Shown here piece by piece: positions 27,030 to 35,779 of a stretch of 64,000 bases of DNA. Within the stretch, counting starts at the first letter, position 1. Each line of letters starts with the position of its first letter. A program made the position numbers and the translations under genes. Location: the NCBI GenBank assembly GCA_016707205.1, contig JADJHZ010000001.1:62001-126000 (forward strand), given 5' to 3'. This stretch comes from Haliscomenobacter sp. Lineage in GTDB: Bacteria > Bacteroidota > Bacteroidia > Chitinophagales > Saprospiraceae. The notes below the pieces were generated by a model that searched no databases, had not been told where the DNA came from, and was given only the letters and a program-made list of their open reading frames with translations.

Positions 27030-30000
27030 CTAAAACCGGAAGTTGTTCATCCACAAGTTTAAATCCCCCCCGGAGGCGCCTGCCGCTGAATCTTTTTTGC
27101 TCAAAAACTCCTCTTTAGCTGGGAAAGAAAGCAACGACCTGCCCAATTTGGCTAACTGGCCGTTCAGGGTTTTGACCTGGGTGTCGAGAACCGATTGTAT
27201 CCGTTTTTGGAACTCGTCAATCGATTTCTCAATCAAAAGGGTACGTTGGATCTGAGAATCCGTGGGCTTGCCCGGGTACGTACTGACCTGGCGATAAAGG
27301 TCGCCGAGTTGCTCCACCAGGCGTTCGTCTTCATTGACGTAGCCATCGCCTTCCGTAGATACGACGGTTTTTCGCTCCGTTTCCATGGTTTGCGCAAGGG
27401 AGAGAAGCGCCGCTTTGAGCTTGGCCTCCTTTTTACCCGCCAGGGAATCCGCTGCTTTACGGGCCTGGTTTTCCAGCGTTACCAGGATCTCGTGCTGATA
27501 AGCCATGGTTTCGGTCAACGCGTAGAGCTTCATTGTGGCTTCTTTCTGCAGCGAGCGCTCCTTGGGGGTAAACGGCGATTGGGGGTCATGGATCAACGAT
27601 ACTGTAGTCTCATAGGTGCTTTTATCTTTGATGACTTTGATTTGGTAATCCCCGGCAGGGAAATTGGGACCGAATAGATTCCCTGAAATAGCCCGGATAT
27701 TTTTACTTGGAACCGTTTTGGGCTTTTCCAGGGTGGTCGGCATTTCCACGATGTTGATTCCGGCGCTCTTGCCTGCGGGCAGGGTCTTCAGTAACTGTCC
27801 GTCTTTCCAAACTTCGATGTACATTTTGCCAAAGGTGTGCCGCTTGTTCATGTAATAGGCGATTTGGGCTGCCGAGCTGGGGTTGGGGCCGGTAAAGTTA
27901 CCGTTGCCTCCATACCATCCGCCAGTTCCTTCCGGATCGCGAAGGATGGTCGCGCCAACGTTAAGGAACTGGAACGGCTTGTCCATGACTTCGGCGGTGA
28001 TTTGCCGGAGCGGAGAAATATTGTCAATAATGGCAATTCCGCGTCCGTGAGTTGCGAGGACCAGCGAGTGGTCGCGCGGGTGAATGACCATGTCGTGTAC
28101 GGCTACCTTAGGCAAGTTGCTGCTGAACCGCCCCCAGTTCTTGCCTCCATCGAGGCTGATGAACAAACCGAATTCAGTTCCAAGGAAAAGCAACTGCGGG
28201 TTTACCAGGTCTTCTTTGATACATAATGCATAGCCTTCTACCTGGGGGGTGCTCATGCTGATCCAGGTTTTTCCCAGGTCGGTCGTTTTGTAAACGTATG
28301 ATTTCATGTCTCCGGTGCGGTGTCCGTCGAACGTGGCATAGGCGGTTTGGGCGTTGAAATGGCTGGGTTCTATATTGGCAACCCAAGTGCTGGCGGGAAG
28401 ACCGGGGATATTTCCGGCCGCGTTCGTCCAGGTTTGACCTCCATTGGCACTAACCTGAAGGTTGCCGTCGTCGGTCCCGGCCCAAATGATCTGGGAATTG
28501 GCAGGGGATTCGGCGATGGCATAAATGGTGCAGTGGTTTTCTGCCCCGGAATTATCGGTGGTCAGCCCGCCGGATTCCTTCTGGCGTAGCTTTTTGGGGT
28601 CGTTGGTGGTCAGGTCGGGAGAGATCCGTTTCAGGAATCCCCCATGTCTTCACTCATAAACAGAAACTGGGACCCAAAATACAGCCGGTTGGGATTATTC
28701 GGGCTGATATGGATTGGAGCATTCCAATTGAACCGGAATTTGGGCTCGGATTCGGAGGGAAACGGACGGATTTCCTTAGCCAGACCGGTTTTTTTGTCAA
28801 ACCGGACGAGGTTGCCGCCCTGGTACTCGGCAAATACGATGTTATGGTTGGAAGGGTGGGGGAAAGACCAGAACCCATCTCCGCCAAAGGTAGTTTTCCA
28901 GTCGGAATTGGCAATTCCTCCGGGTTTGCGGGATGGGGCGTACCAGGAACCGTTGTCCTGCAGGCCGCCATATACGTTGAACGGAATTTCCATATCCACG
29001 CCAACGTGGTAAAACTGCCCAACCGGCAGGTTCATGAACATTTTGAAGGAACTCCCCCTGTCGAAGGATTCATACACCCCGCCGTCGGTTCCGATGATTA
29101 CGTGCTTGGTGTTGTTGGGATCGATCCAAATGGCGTGCACGTCCGAGTGAACGGCCTGATTCATGGGCCGCCAGGATTTGCCCCGGTTTTCGCTGACGAT
29201 CATGGCGAGTCCAGCTTTCATGACGATGCTGTCGTTTTTGGGGTCGGCTACCAGATGGGAAAAATAGAATGGCCGGACGGTGGCGTTGAATTCGTTGGTT
29301 ACTTTCGCCCAGGAAGCGCCCTGGTCGGTAGACAAGTTGATTCCTTTGCCTTCCTTGCTTTTGCATTCGACCGAGAGGTAGATTACGTTTCCGTTGCCCG
29401 GCGCCACGGCGATGGCCATTCTTCCCAGCGTCTCTTTTGGGAGGCCTTGGTGGATCTTGTTCCAGGATTTGCCGCCATCGGTGCTTTTGTAGACCCCGGA
29501 GTTGCCATTTAGCCCGGAATCAAAGAAATCGGGGTAACGTCGGTGGCTCCAAAGGGTGGCGTAAAGAATGTCCGGGTTTTGGGGGTCTATATCGAGATCG
29601 GCAGCCCCGGTATGTTCGTCGATGTAAAGAATTTTTTCCCAGGTTTTGCCTCCGTCAGACGTTTTGAAAACGCCCCGTTCGGGGTTCGGATTCCAGAGGG
29701 CGCCCTGAGCGGCGACAAAGACGGTGTTGGGGCTGGAGGGATGGATGAGGATATCGCTGATGCGTTCGGTGTTTTTTAGTCCTACGTGTTCCCAGGCTTT
29801 GCCTCCGTTTGTGGTCCGGTAGATTCCGTCTCCTACGGAAACGCTGTTGCGCACCCAGGGTTCTCCGGCGCCGACCCATACCGTGTCCGGGTGGTTCTGA
29901 TCAATGGTCACCTTGCCGATGGATTGGCAATAGTCGTCAAAAACCGGGAGGAATACGGCGCCCCCGCTAACGGTTTTCCAAACGCCTCCTCCTGCTGTTC

Positions 30001-30178
30001 CAACGTAGATAATCTCCGGACTACGATGAACGGCATCAATAGCGGAAATCCGCCCACTGGTGGTTGCCGGGCCAATTTGCCGGGCTTGAATATTGCCCAG
30101 AATCCGGTCCATTTGAGGTTGGGAAAAAAGAGAACCTGCGGTGCAAACAAGAGCGATGGAAAGTAAATGTTTTGGCAT
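27030..30178 (-). pseudogene. VPS10/sortilin-type BNR-repeat propeller protein, one frameshift
   Basis: About 1049 residues when joined: a signal peptide (MPKHLLSIALVCTAGSLFS) and a long series of Asp-box repeats such as SDGGKTWEKI, STDGGKSWNKI and LDGGKNWGRF that build one or two beta propellers. A helical C-terminal region (about 830-1049) follows. Such proteins are annotated as sortilin-like or glycosyl-hydrolase-like, but most lack proven enzymatic activity. The frame breaks at about 28632; one extra G in the coding strand turns TCC TGA into TCC TGG and restores MGDSWKRISPDLT. With a single homopolymer indel in 3.1 kb it is probably an assembly error. The start at 30178 is chosen because further upstream is simple repeat. 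Confidence 0.85.
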
Positions 30179-30183
30179 GTCGG

Positions 30184-30318
30184 GTTGGGTGAAGGATGTT
30201 AAGGATGTAGAGGATGTAGAGGATGTGTAGAGGATGTAGAGGATGAGGATGTAGAGGATGTGGAGGATGTAGAGGATGTATCTTTTACATCCTCTACATC
30301 CTCTAATTCCTCTAATTC
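30184..30318. repeat. AGGATGTAG tandem array with inverted arm
   Basis: About ten imperfect copies of the 9-mer GAGGATGTA are followed by TCTTTT and inverted copies TACATCCTC/TAATTCCTC. It can fold into a long hairpin. It fills the gap upstream of the VPS10-like start. The same 9-mer occurs at 45961-46378 and 63602-63640. Confidence 0.8.
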
Positions 30319-30326
30319 CTGAAACC

Positions 30327-31046
30327 TTATTTTTTCGGATAGTCAAAAAAGCTGTTTTCCATGACTTCGTCTACGGATATGGCGGTGAGGGTGATTTTCT
30401 GGACGGTTTCGCCTTTGAGTTTGGTTTCGAGGAAAAACGGGAACATAAACCCGTTGACTTCCTGATAGTCGCTCAAAAAGGTATCGGTGTATTCTCCGGC
30501 AGCTGGGCCTGCTTTGGCTGCGGTTCTGGATACGATCAGCACACTGGATTCGGTGTCGAACAGGTGGTATTCCACGGTCCCGTCTTTTTTAGTCAGCTTG
30601 ATCTTGTGGCAAGCCGTACCTTCCACGGTTTCCTTGCCTTCGAGGGCGATGGAATGCCCTTTTGATGCATAATCCAGCAAGGCATTCTGGAATTCTTGTT
30701 CTTTCATTGGGGCGGCCATTTCATCGGGCATCACCTGGGCTTCGGCTGATCCCTGGAACGGGTTGATCCACCAGGCGGTGGTTCCGTCGTATGCCTGAAC
30801 GAGATTCTGCCCCATGATACTCACATCGACCCGCATTTTGTTGGGAGGCGCATTAAACATGATAGCGGAGAAGTCCATCCCCTGAGCGGACATCGTTCCG
30901 GTCATCTTGGTCGTTTTTAAGGCGCGCCACTTGTCGATACCACCGGTAACGTCAAAGTACTTGGCGACGATTTCATCTGCAGTTTGAGCGTTGGCGGCGA
31001 ATACGCCAGCAGCGAGAATGGCAAAAAGGAAGAGACGTTTGATCAT
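30327..31046 (-). CDS. LolA-like periplasmic outer-membrane lipoprotein-sorting protein
   Basis: A 239-residue protein with a signal peptide (MIKRLFLFAILAAGVFA-ANAQ). It starts TADEIVAKYFDVTGGIDKWRALKT and continues FNAPPNKMRVDVSIMGQ, YDGTTAWWINPF, CHKIKLTKKDGTVEYHLFD and ends VMENSFFDYPKK. This is the pattern of the Bacteroidota LolA/LolB-fold family that carries hydrophobic ligands across the periplasm. Whether it carries lipoproteins or another lipid is unknown. It may share a transcript with the VPS10-like gene, from which the AGGATGTAG array separates it. Confidence 0.8.
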   Translation of the reverse strand: MIKRLFLFAILAAGVFAANAQTADEIVAKYFDVTGGIDKWRALKTTKMTGTMSAQGMDFSAIMFNAPPNKMRVDVSIMGQNLVQAYDGTTAWWINPFQGSAEAQVMPDEMAAPMKEQEFQNALLDYASKGHSIALEGKETVEGTACHKIKLTKKDGTVEYHLFDTESSVLIVSRTAAKAGPAAGEYTDTFLSDYQEVNGFMFPFFLETKLKGETVQKITLTAISVDEVMENSFFDYPKK

Positions 31047-31166
31047 GTTTCCAATTTTTTGTTTAGTTAGAATTCTTCAGCTATTTAGAAGGACTTCCTG
31101 GAGGAAGAAAAGAAAATCGATAAACGCCCAAATTGCCAAGATTAGTGGCGTTTATCCATCCTTTAA

Positions 31167-32495
31167 CTACTCTTCGGTGGATTCTGTTCGCCGCCGGTTT
31201 AATAAAAGAAAAACGGGAGTGCCGGCCAGGAGCAATAGGAACCCCCAGTATACCGCTTCCTGCCCAGACCCGGCAATGGCCCAGAGGGAATAGAAGAAAG
31301 CGAGAAAACCCAGCAAAACCGGCCACCCAGGCCGGGCAATCTTGCCTCGTTTATCGCGGCGGAGGCTCATCGCCACATAAGCGGCGGCACAGAAAAGATA
31401 AGGGATGAGCACCGTGATCGTTGCCAGGAGCAGCATGAACTGAAAGGTATTCACCAGGCCCCGGGAATAATTCATGCCCATCAAAATAGATACCAGAATG
31501 CTGGAAAGGAGTATTCCATAGGAGGGGGCGCCTCTGCGGTTGGTTTTGGCAAACAGAGCAGGAAACAGGTTGTCTGCCGCTGCGGCCATAGGCAATTGCC
31601 CCTGGATCAGGATCCACCCGTTCAGGGCGCCGGTCGAAGCAATGATCGCCCCCAGGGCGACGAGGTATCTACCGGGTTGGCCCCAAAGCATTTCGGCTGC
31701 ATCCGCGTAAGGAGCAGTCGATTTGGCCAGTTGATCCGGTGGGATCAGCCCCATGATCACGGTGGACCCCCCAATGTAAATCAAGGCGATAATCAGGGTT
31801 CCCCAAATCGTGGCCCGGGGAATGGTGCGTTCCGGGTTGTGGATATAGTTGGCTGGAACGGTCGCGGATTCAATACCGACAAAAGCCCACAGAGTCAGGG
31901 CGGCGGTCGTTGAAATGGCTGCAAATGCGGATTTTCCGCTTGGGTTGAACGGAATAAAATGTTCTGCCTGGATATAAAACATCCCGAAAAGCGGAATCAG
32001 CAGCAGCGGCAGGAGTTTTAAAACGGTGGTCACCCGCTGCACCCAGCTGCTCTCGCGTATTCCTAAATTGTTAATGCCGCTGAGGATCCAGATCAGGCCA
32101 AGCCCCGTGAATACGCCTAATGCCGGGGTGTCGTTCAGCGCCGGAAAAAATACGCTCAGGTAGCTCACTGCGGATGTCACGATAGCCGCATTGCCTACCC
32201 AAACGGAAATCCAATACCCCCAGGCAATCTGGAAACCAATAAAATCCCCAAACGCCATCCTCGAATAAGCGTAAGGCCCTCCTTCAGCTGGGAACCGCCG
32301 GCTTAGCCCGGCAAATACAAACGCAATGCTCAGCGCTCCAAGCGTGGAGAAAAGCCAGCCAAATAAACTGATTCCCCCGTATGGCGCCAGGGTGGAAGGA
32401 AGCAAAAACACCCCGGACGCGATAGTGTTTCCAATCACCAGGGAAATCGCGGTGGCCATCCCGGCTTTATGCGTGGTTTTAGGTTGGTTTTCCAT
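31167..32495 (-). CDS. APC-family amino-acid permease/antiporter (AdiC/PotE-like)
   Basis: A 442-residue inner-membrane protein with about 12 hydrophobic helices. It has the APC helix-1 motif ISLVIGNTIASGVFLLPSTL, helix-3 features (GGPYAYSRMAFGDFIGFQIAW) and helix-6 WAFVGIESATVPANYI. These match the arginine/agmatine and ornithine/putrescine antiporter branch, in which helix-6 Trp and Glu contact substrate. The exact substrate is unknown, and no decarboxylase gene is adjacent. Intact. Confidence 0.9.
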   Translation of the reverse strand: MENQPKTTHKAGMATAISLVIGNTIASGVFLLPSTLAPYGGISLFGWLFSTLGALSIAFVFAGLSRRFPAEGGPYAYSRMAFGDFIGFQIAWGYWISVWVGNAAIVTSAVSYLSVFFPALNDTPALGVFTGLGLIWILSGINNLGIRESSWVQRVTTVLKLLPLLLIPLFGMFYIQAEHFIPFNPSGKSAFAAISTTAALTLWAFVGIESATVPANYIHNPERTIPRATIWGTLIIALIYIGGSTVIMGLIPPDQLAKSTAPYADAAEMLWGQPGRYLVALGAIIASTGALNGWILIQGQLPMAAAADNLFPALFAKTNRRGAPSYGILLSSILVSILMGMNYSRGLVNTFQFMLLLATITVLIPYLFCAAAYVAMSLRRDKRGKIARPGWPVLLGFLAFFYSLWAIAGSGQEAVYWGFLLLLAGTPVFLLLNRRRTESTEE

Positions 32496-32623
32496 AAAAA
32501 CAATAGTTTTGAACCGGTGATGAGGCCTGTTGGTCGGATTATAAATGGTAAATGCCTGTAAATTTTCGCTGGGGAGCTAAAATCTTCGTACTTTTCTGCA
32601 AACCAAAACAAGATAGAAAATCT

Positions 32624-33599
32624 ATGAAACTCACCATTCTTTCCCGAATCTTAATCGTCCTGGTCGTCGCTGTCGGGGCCTTCTTTCTGGTTCGCCAGTT
32701 TCTTCCCAAAGAAGCCAATGGACCATCACCCTCCGCGGAGGAGGCCACTGTTCCGGAAGAATCCGCCGAGGAAGAGACCGCCGGGGTTGCCGCTCCGAAA
32801 GCATTTGATTTTACTCCTCCAGCTCCGGTCAATGGGACATTGAAGGGGATTGTCGAGCTGGGCGCTTCCTGGTTTCAATTCCTTTATTGTCCGCGTGGAT
32901 GCCCAGAAAAACTGGAAGCTGGAAAAAGCCGAATTCGGCGCGAGCCTGGTCTATGAAAATATGGCTACGGAGGGCGATATCCGGGCCGGATTGAAAGAAT
33001 ACATCCGGGGGATGCTGGACTTCGGGGTTAGCCCCAAGGATATCCACTTCATGGTTAGTTCCAGCGCCATTGAATCGCCCGCTGTTCCGAAGATCCGCGC
33101 TGGCTTGAAATCGTTGGGCTATGTGGTTAATGTGGTCAATGCCGAACAGGAAGGCATTTACGCCCTGAAAGCAAGCCTACCCAAAGCTTATGAAGGCAAA
33201 GCTTTTGTAGTGGATATTGGCTCCGGAAATACCAAGGTGGCCTGGCTCGCGGGCAGTACGCCCAAAAGCATGGAAACCTTTGGGGCAAAGTATTTTCAGA
33301 AAGGCGCCTCAGACGAGCAGGTGTATAAGGAAGTCGGCTCCGTAGCAGCTCAGGTGCCGGCAGCCCAGCGCTCGGTTTGTTTTATCATCGGCGGGGCTCC
33401 CTTCGACATGGCCAAAACCCATCGCAATGGAAAAGAACGGTATACGGTGTTGAAAGCCCCTGGCGACTACGACCAGACGGCCCAAAAAGCCAAAGCAGGC
33501 GCTACCATCTACCAGGCCCTGAAAGACAAAACCGGCTGCGATACCTTCGTCTTTGACTGGGATGCGAATTTTACTATCGGGTTTTTGCTTTCAATTTGA
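32624..33599 (+). pseudogene. Membrane-anchored actin-fold (Ppx/GppA-like) protein, frameshifted
   Basis: About 325 residues when joined. One N-terminal transmembrane helix (about 6-24) is followed by an acidic Ser/Glu linker (30-55) and a domain starting GTLKGIVELGAS. The domain includes FVVDIGSGNTKVAWL, a phosphate-1 loop of the ASKHA actin-like fold, and CFIIGGAPFDMAK as a possible second loop. The frame breaks near 32868-32871; removing one T restores GASGFNSFIVRVDAQKNW. Ppx/GppA enzymes hydrolyse polyphosphate or pppGpp, but this protein is shorter, anchored and probably periplasmic, so a catalytic role is doubtful. I know no named family for it. Confidence 0.65.
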
Positions 33600-33706
33600 T
33601 AGGGAGCAGGGAGTAAGGGAGCAGGGAGCAGGGAGCAGAAAAGTGCTCCCTTTTTCCCTGCTCCCTAATCCCTTTTTCCCTGCTCCCTAATCCCTTTTTC
33701 CTGCTC
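33600..33706. repeat. GGGAGCA / TGCTCCC inverted tandem repeat
   Basis: GGGAGCAGGGAGTA-type copies on the left face TTCCCTGCTCCCTAATCCC copies on the right around AAAAGTGCTCCC. The junction is convergent, and the right arm overlaps the end of the next minus-strand gene. Same family as 51201-51272 and 59588-59729. Confidence 0.85.
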
Positions 33707-34346
33707 CCACCTCCATCATCCACACCTGGATCTTGAGTCGTTTCAGCATGGGGTTATCGGAAGAAATTTCCCGGTCGCCGAAAATATCTTCCGGAGCGTT
33801 TTCGGAGAAATTGTCGAGAGAAATCATCAGATTGGCGTTGAAGGCGCCTCCTTTCCAATCCGTCACCCGTCCGCCGTAGTCCCAGCCAAATCCGCTGAAC
33901 AGAAACGGTTTTCCGTTGAGTTGCTGCAATTCCTGCAGGGTGATTCCCAATTTCACCCCGGCATCGGTTTTCCAAGGCGTTCCTTCCTGGGAGACGCGGA
34001 TGAACGCCGGACGGTTGGGATCGGCATCCGGGTCGTAAGCTACTTCGAGTTCGTTTTTGGTTCCGGGAAAAATTTTGAACCCGGGTAGTTCAAAGCCTTC
34101 GCCGACGCCGATGGAGGCGGCTTCCACATTGGCTTCCCCAAAAGCCTCGACGAGGTCGGTTTCCGTTACGGCATCGGAGGTGAAGGGGCCTACGCGTTGT
34201 CCAGGGACAATGATAAAGTCGTTTTTGGGTGGAGCGCCGGTCGCAGGTTCCGCTTCGGACGTCCCCTGGGTATTGGCCGGTTTCTGGTTTTGCTGGCAGG
34301 CAAGGACGGTGAAAACTAAGAAGGAAATAAAAAGGTTCCGGATCAT
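33687..34346 (-). CDS. Putative lipoprotein, unknown function
   Basis: A 219-residue protein with signal and lipobox (FTVLAC, Cys 17) and a Gln/Thr/Pro-rich linker. The domain includes VPGQRVGPFTSDAVTETDLVEAFGE and GVKLGITLQELQQLNGKPF, then a Trp/Gly-rich FSGFGWDYGGRV. The SDAVTETDL / GITLQEL segments recall SmpA/BamE-like repeats, but this is only a resemblance. Its last seven codons and stop (VGAGKRD, TAG) lie inside the GGGAGCA repeat, so the true ancestral C-terminus was probably slightly different. Confidence 0.7.
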   Translation of the reverse strand: MIRNLFISFLVFTVLACQQNQKPANTQGTSEAEPATGAPPKNDFIIVPGQRVGPFTSDAVTETDLVEAFGEANVEAASIGVGEGFELPGFKIFPGTKNELEVAYDPDADPNRPAFIRVSQEGTPWKTDAGVKLGITLQELQQLNGKPFLFSGFGWDYGGRVTDWKGGAFNANLMISLDNFSENAPEDIFGDREISSDNPMLKRLKIQVWMMEVGAGKRD

Positions 34347-34504
34347 GGTTCAAGGTGTTTTTTATAGGTAAAATAAAAAGGCGTGCGCTACAGGGCAGTA
34401 AATATACAGAGTGGAGCAAATTGACGGTTAAATTCCCCTAAAAACTCCCAATCCTTTTTTACCTTGGTATAGTGTTACCCTTTTAACCCTATAACCATTT
34501 TCTA

Positions 34505-35593
34505 TTGGATCGTTCTCCACTCTATATTGATCCGGACATACGCCGCGCCAAAACGCTGGAAACGGCTTTTTATACCAGAGCAGACTACCTGGAGCACAGC
34601 AAAGAGCGGATTTTTGCCCCTTCCTGGCAGTACATAGGCCACGAGGGAATGGTACCCGACCCCGGCTCCTATCACCCGGTAACACTGCTGGAACCGTATA
34701 TTGGCGAGCCTTTATTGCTTTCCCGCGACAAAGCGGGCGTTCTTCATTGCTTGTCCAACGTATGCACCCACCGCGGCAACCTGCTGGCTTGGGCGCCAGG
34801 AAAGAGCAGTCAGCTCCGCTGTAAATACCACGGGCGAATCTTCCAACTGGACGGGACGTTCACTTTTATGCCCGAATTTCAGGAGGTGGAGGACTTTCCG
34901 TCGGAGTGCGACCACTTGAGCCGCCTGCCTTTGTTTCAAATCGGCCCGCTGCTTTTTACCCGGCTTGGAGGGGAGGGCTCTCCCACTGATTTTTTTGGGG
35001 CGATGCTCGGCCGGATTGGCTGGCTGCCTCTGGACCGCATGATCTTGCATCAAGACAAGGCGCAGGTGTTTGAGGTGAATGCGCATTGGGCGCTATATTG
35101 CGAAAACTATCTGGAAGGGTTTCATATTCCCTTTGTTCACGGGGGGCTAAACGCTGTTTTGGACTACGGAAGCTATACAACAGAAGTGTTTGCAAACTCC
35201 AACCTGCAACTGGGCATAGCTAAAGAGGGCGAAGCGTGTTTTGACCTGCCTTCTTCGTCTCCGGATTACGGGAAGCAGGTGGCGGCGTATTATTTTTGGG
35301 TGTTTCCGAATATGATGTTCAACTTCTATCCCTGGGGCCTGTCGTTCAACCTCGTCGAACCCCTGGGGTTAGACCGTACCCGCGTAACCTTCCTCCCTTT
35401 CATCTACGACGAATCAAGGCTGGAGCAGGGAGCAGGGTCGGGACTTGGGCAGGTGGAGATGGAAGATGAAGAAGTAGTCGAAGCTGTGCAGAAGGGCATC
35501 CGTTCCCGTTTTTATACGCATGGCCGCTATGCGCCGACGCGGGAACAAGGCACACATCATTTCCACGGATTAATCCAGAAACAGTTGGAATAA
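34505..35593 (+). CDS. Rieske-type aromatic ring-hydroxylating oxygenase alpha subunit
   Basis: A 362-residue oxygenase. The Rieske 2Fe-2S ligands are Cys87/His89 in NVCTHRGN and Cys106/His109 in RCKYHGR. The mononuclear iron site is in ENYLEGFHIPFVHGG. The C-terminal pattern EMEDEEVVEAVQKGIRSRF matches the choline/betaine/carnitine-monooxygenase-like branch. It needs a separate reductase, which I do not see nearby. The start appears to be TTG at 34505: an in-frame stop lies seven codons upstream, and the next ATG (34649) would lose conserved N-terminal residues. Confidence 0.87.
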   Translation: MDRSPLYIDPDIRRAKTLETAFYTRADYLEHSKERIFAPSWQYIGHEGMVPDPGSYHPVTLLEPYIGEPLLLSRDKAGVLHCLSNVCTHRGNLLAWAPGKSSQLRCKYHGRIFQLDGTFTFMPEFQEVEDFPSECDHLSRLPLFQIGPLLFTRLGGEGSPTDFFGAMLGRIGWLPLDRMILHQDKAQVFEVNAHWALYCENYLEGFHIPFVHGGLNAVLDYGSYTTEVFANSNLQLGIAKEGEACFDLPSSSPDYGKQVAAYYFWVFPNMMFNFYPWGLSFNLVEPLGLDRTRVTFLPFIYDESRLEQGAGSGLGQVEMEDEEVVEAVQKGIRSRFYTHGRYAPTREQGTHHFHGLIQKQLE

Positions 35594-35779
35594 CCAAACG
35601 ATTGCGAGTTTTTGCATTTTTTGCTGCAAAAATATTCGGAAAATGATTCTTTTGCCGTAAATTGCCGGAAAGCGATCCGGGTGTTGCAACCTATTGCGTT
35701 GAGGGACGAGGTAGGGTTCGGCCAACAGAATTACTTGTAAACCAATTTTTATCCTATAACTCACAAAAAGCAACTGTTT

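Noticed and set aside
30184..30318. CRISPR-like or coding array upstream of the VPS10-like gene
   Set aside because: Nine-base simple repeat with inverted arm; an open frame through it only yields low-complexity residues and is not a real N-terminus.
35415..35460. GGAGCAGGGAGCAGGG repeat inside the Rieske gene as an invasion of coding sequence
   Set aside because: It encodes EQGAGSG at a place where the family has a similar Gly/Ala-rich loop, so resemblance to the intergenic heptamer is probably chance.
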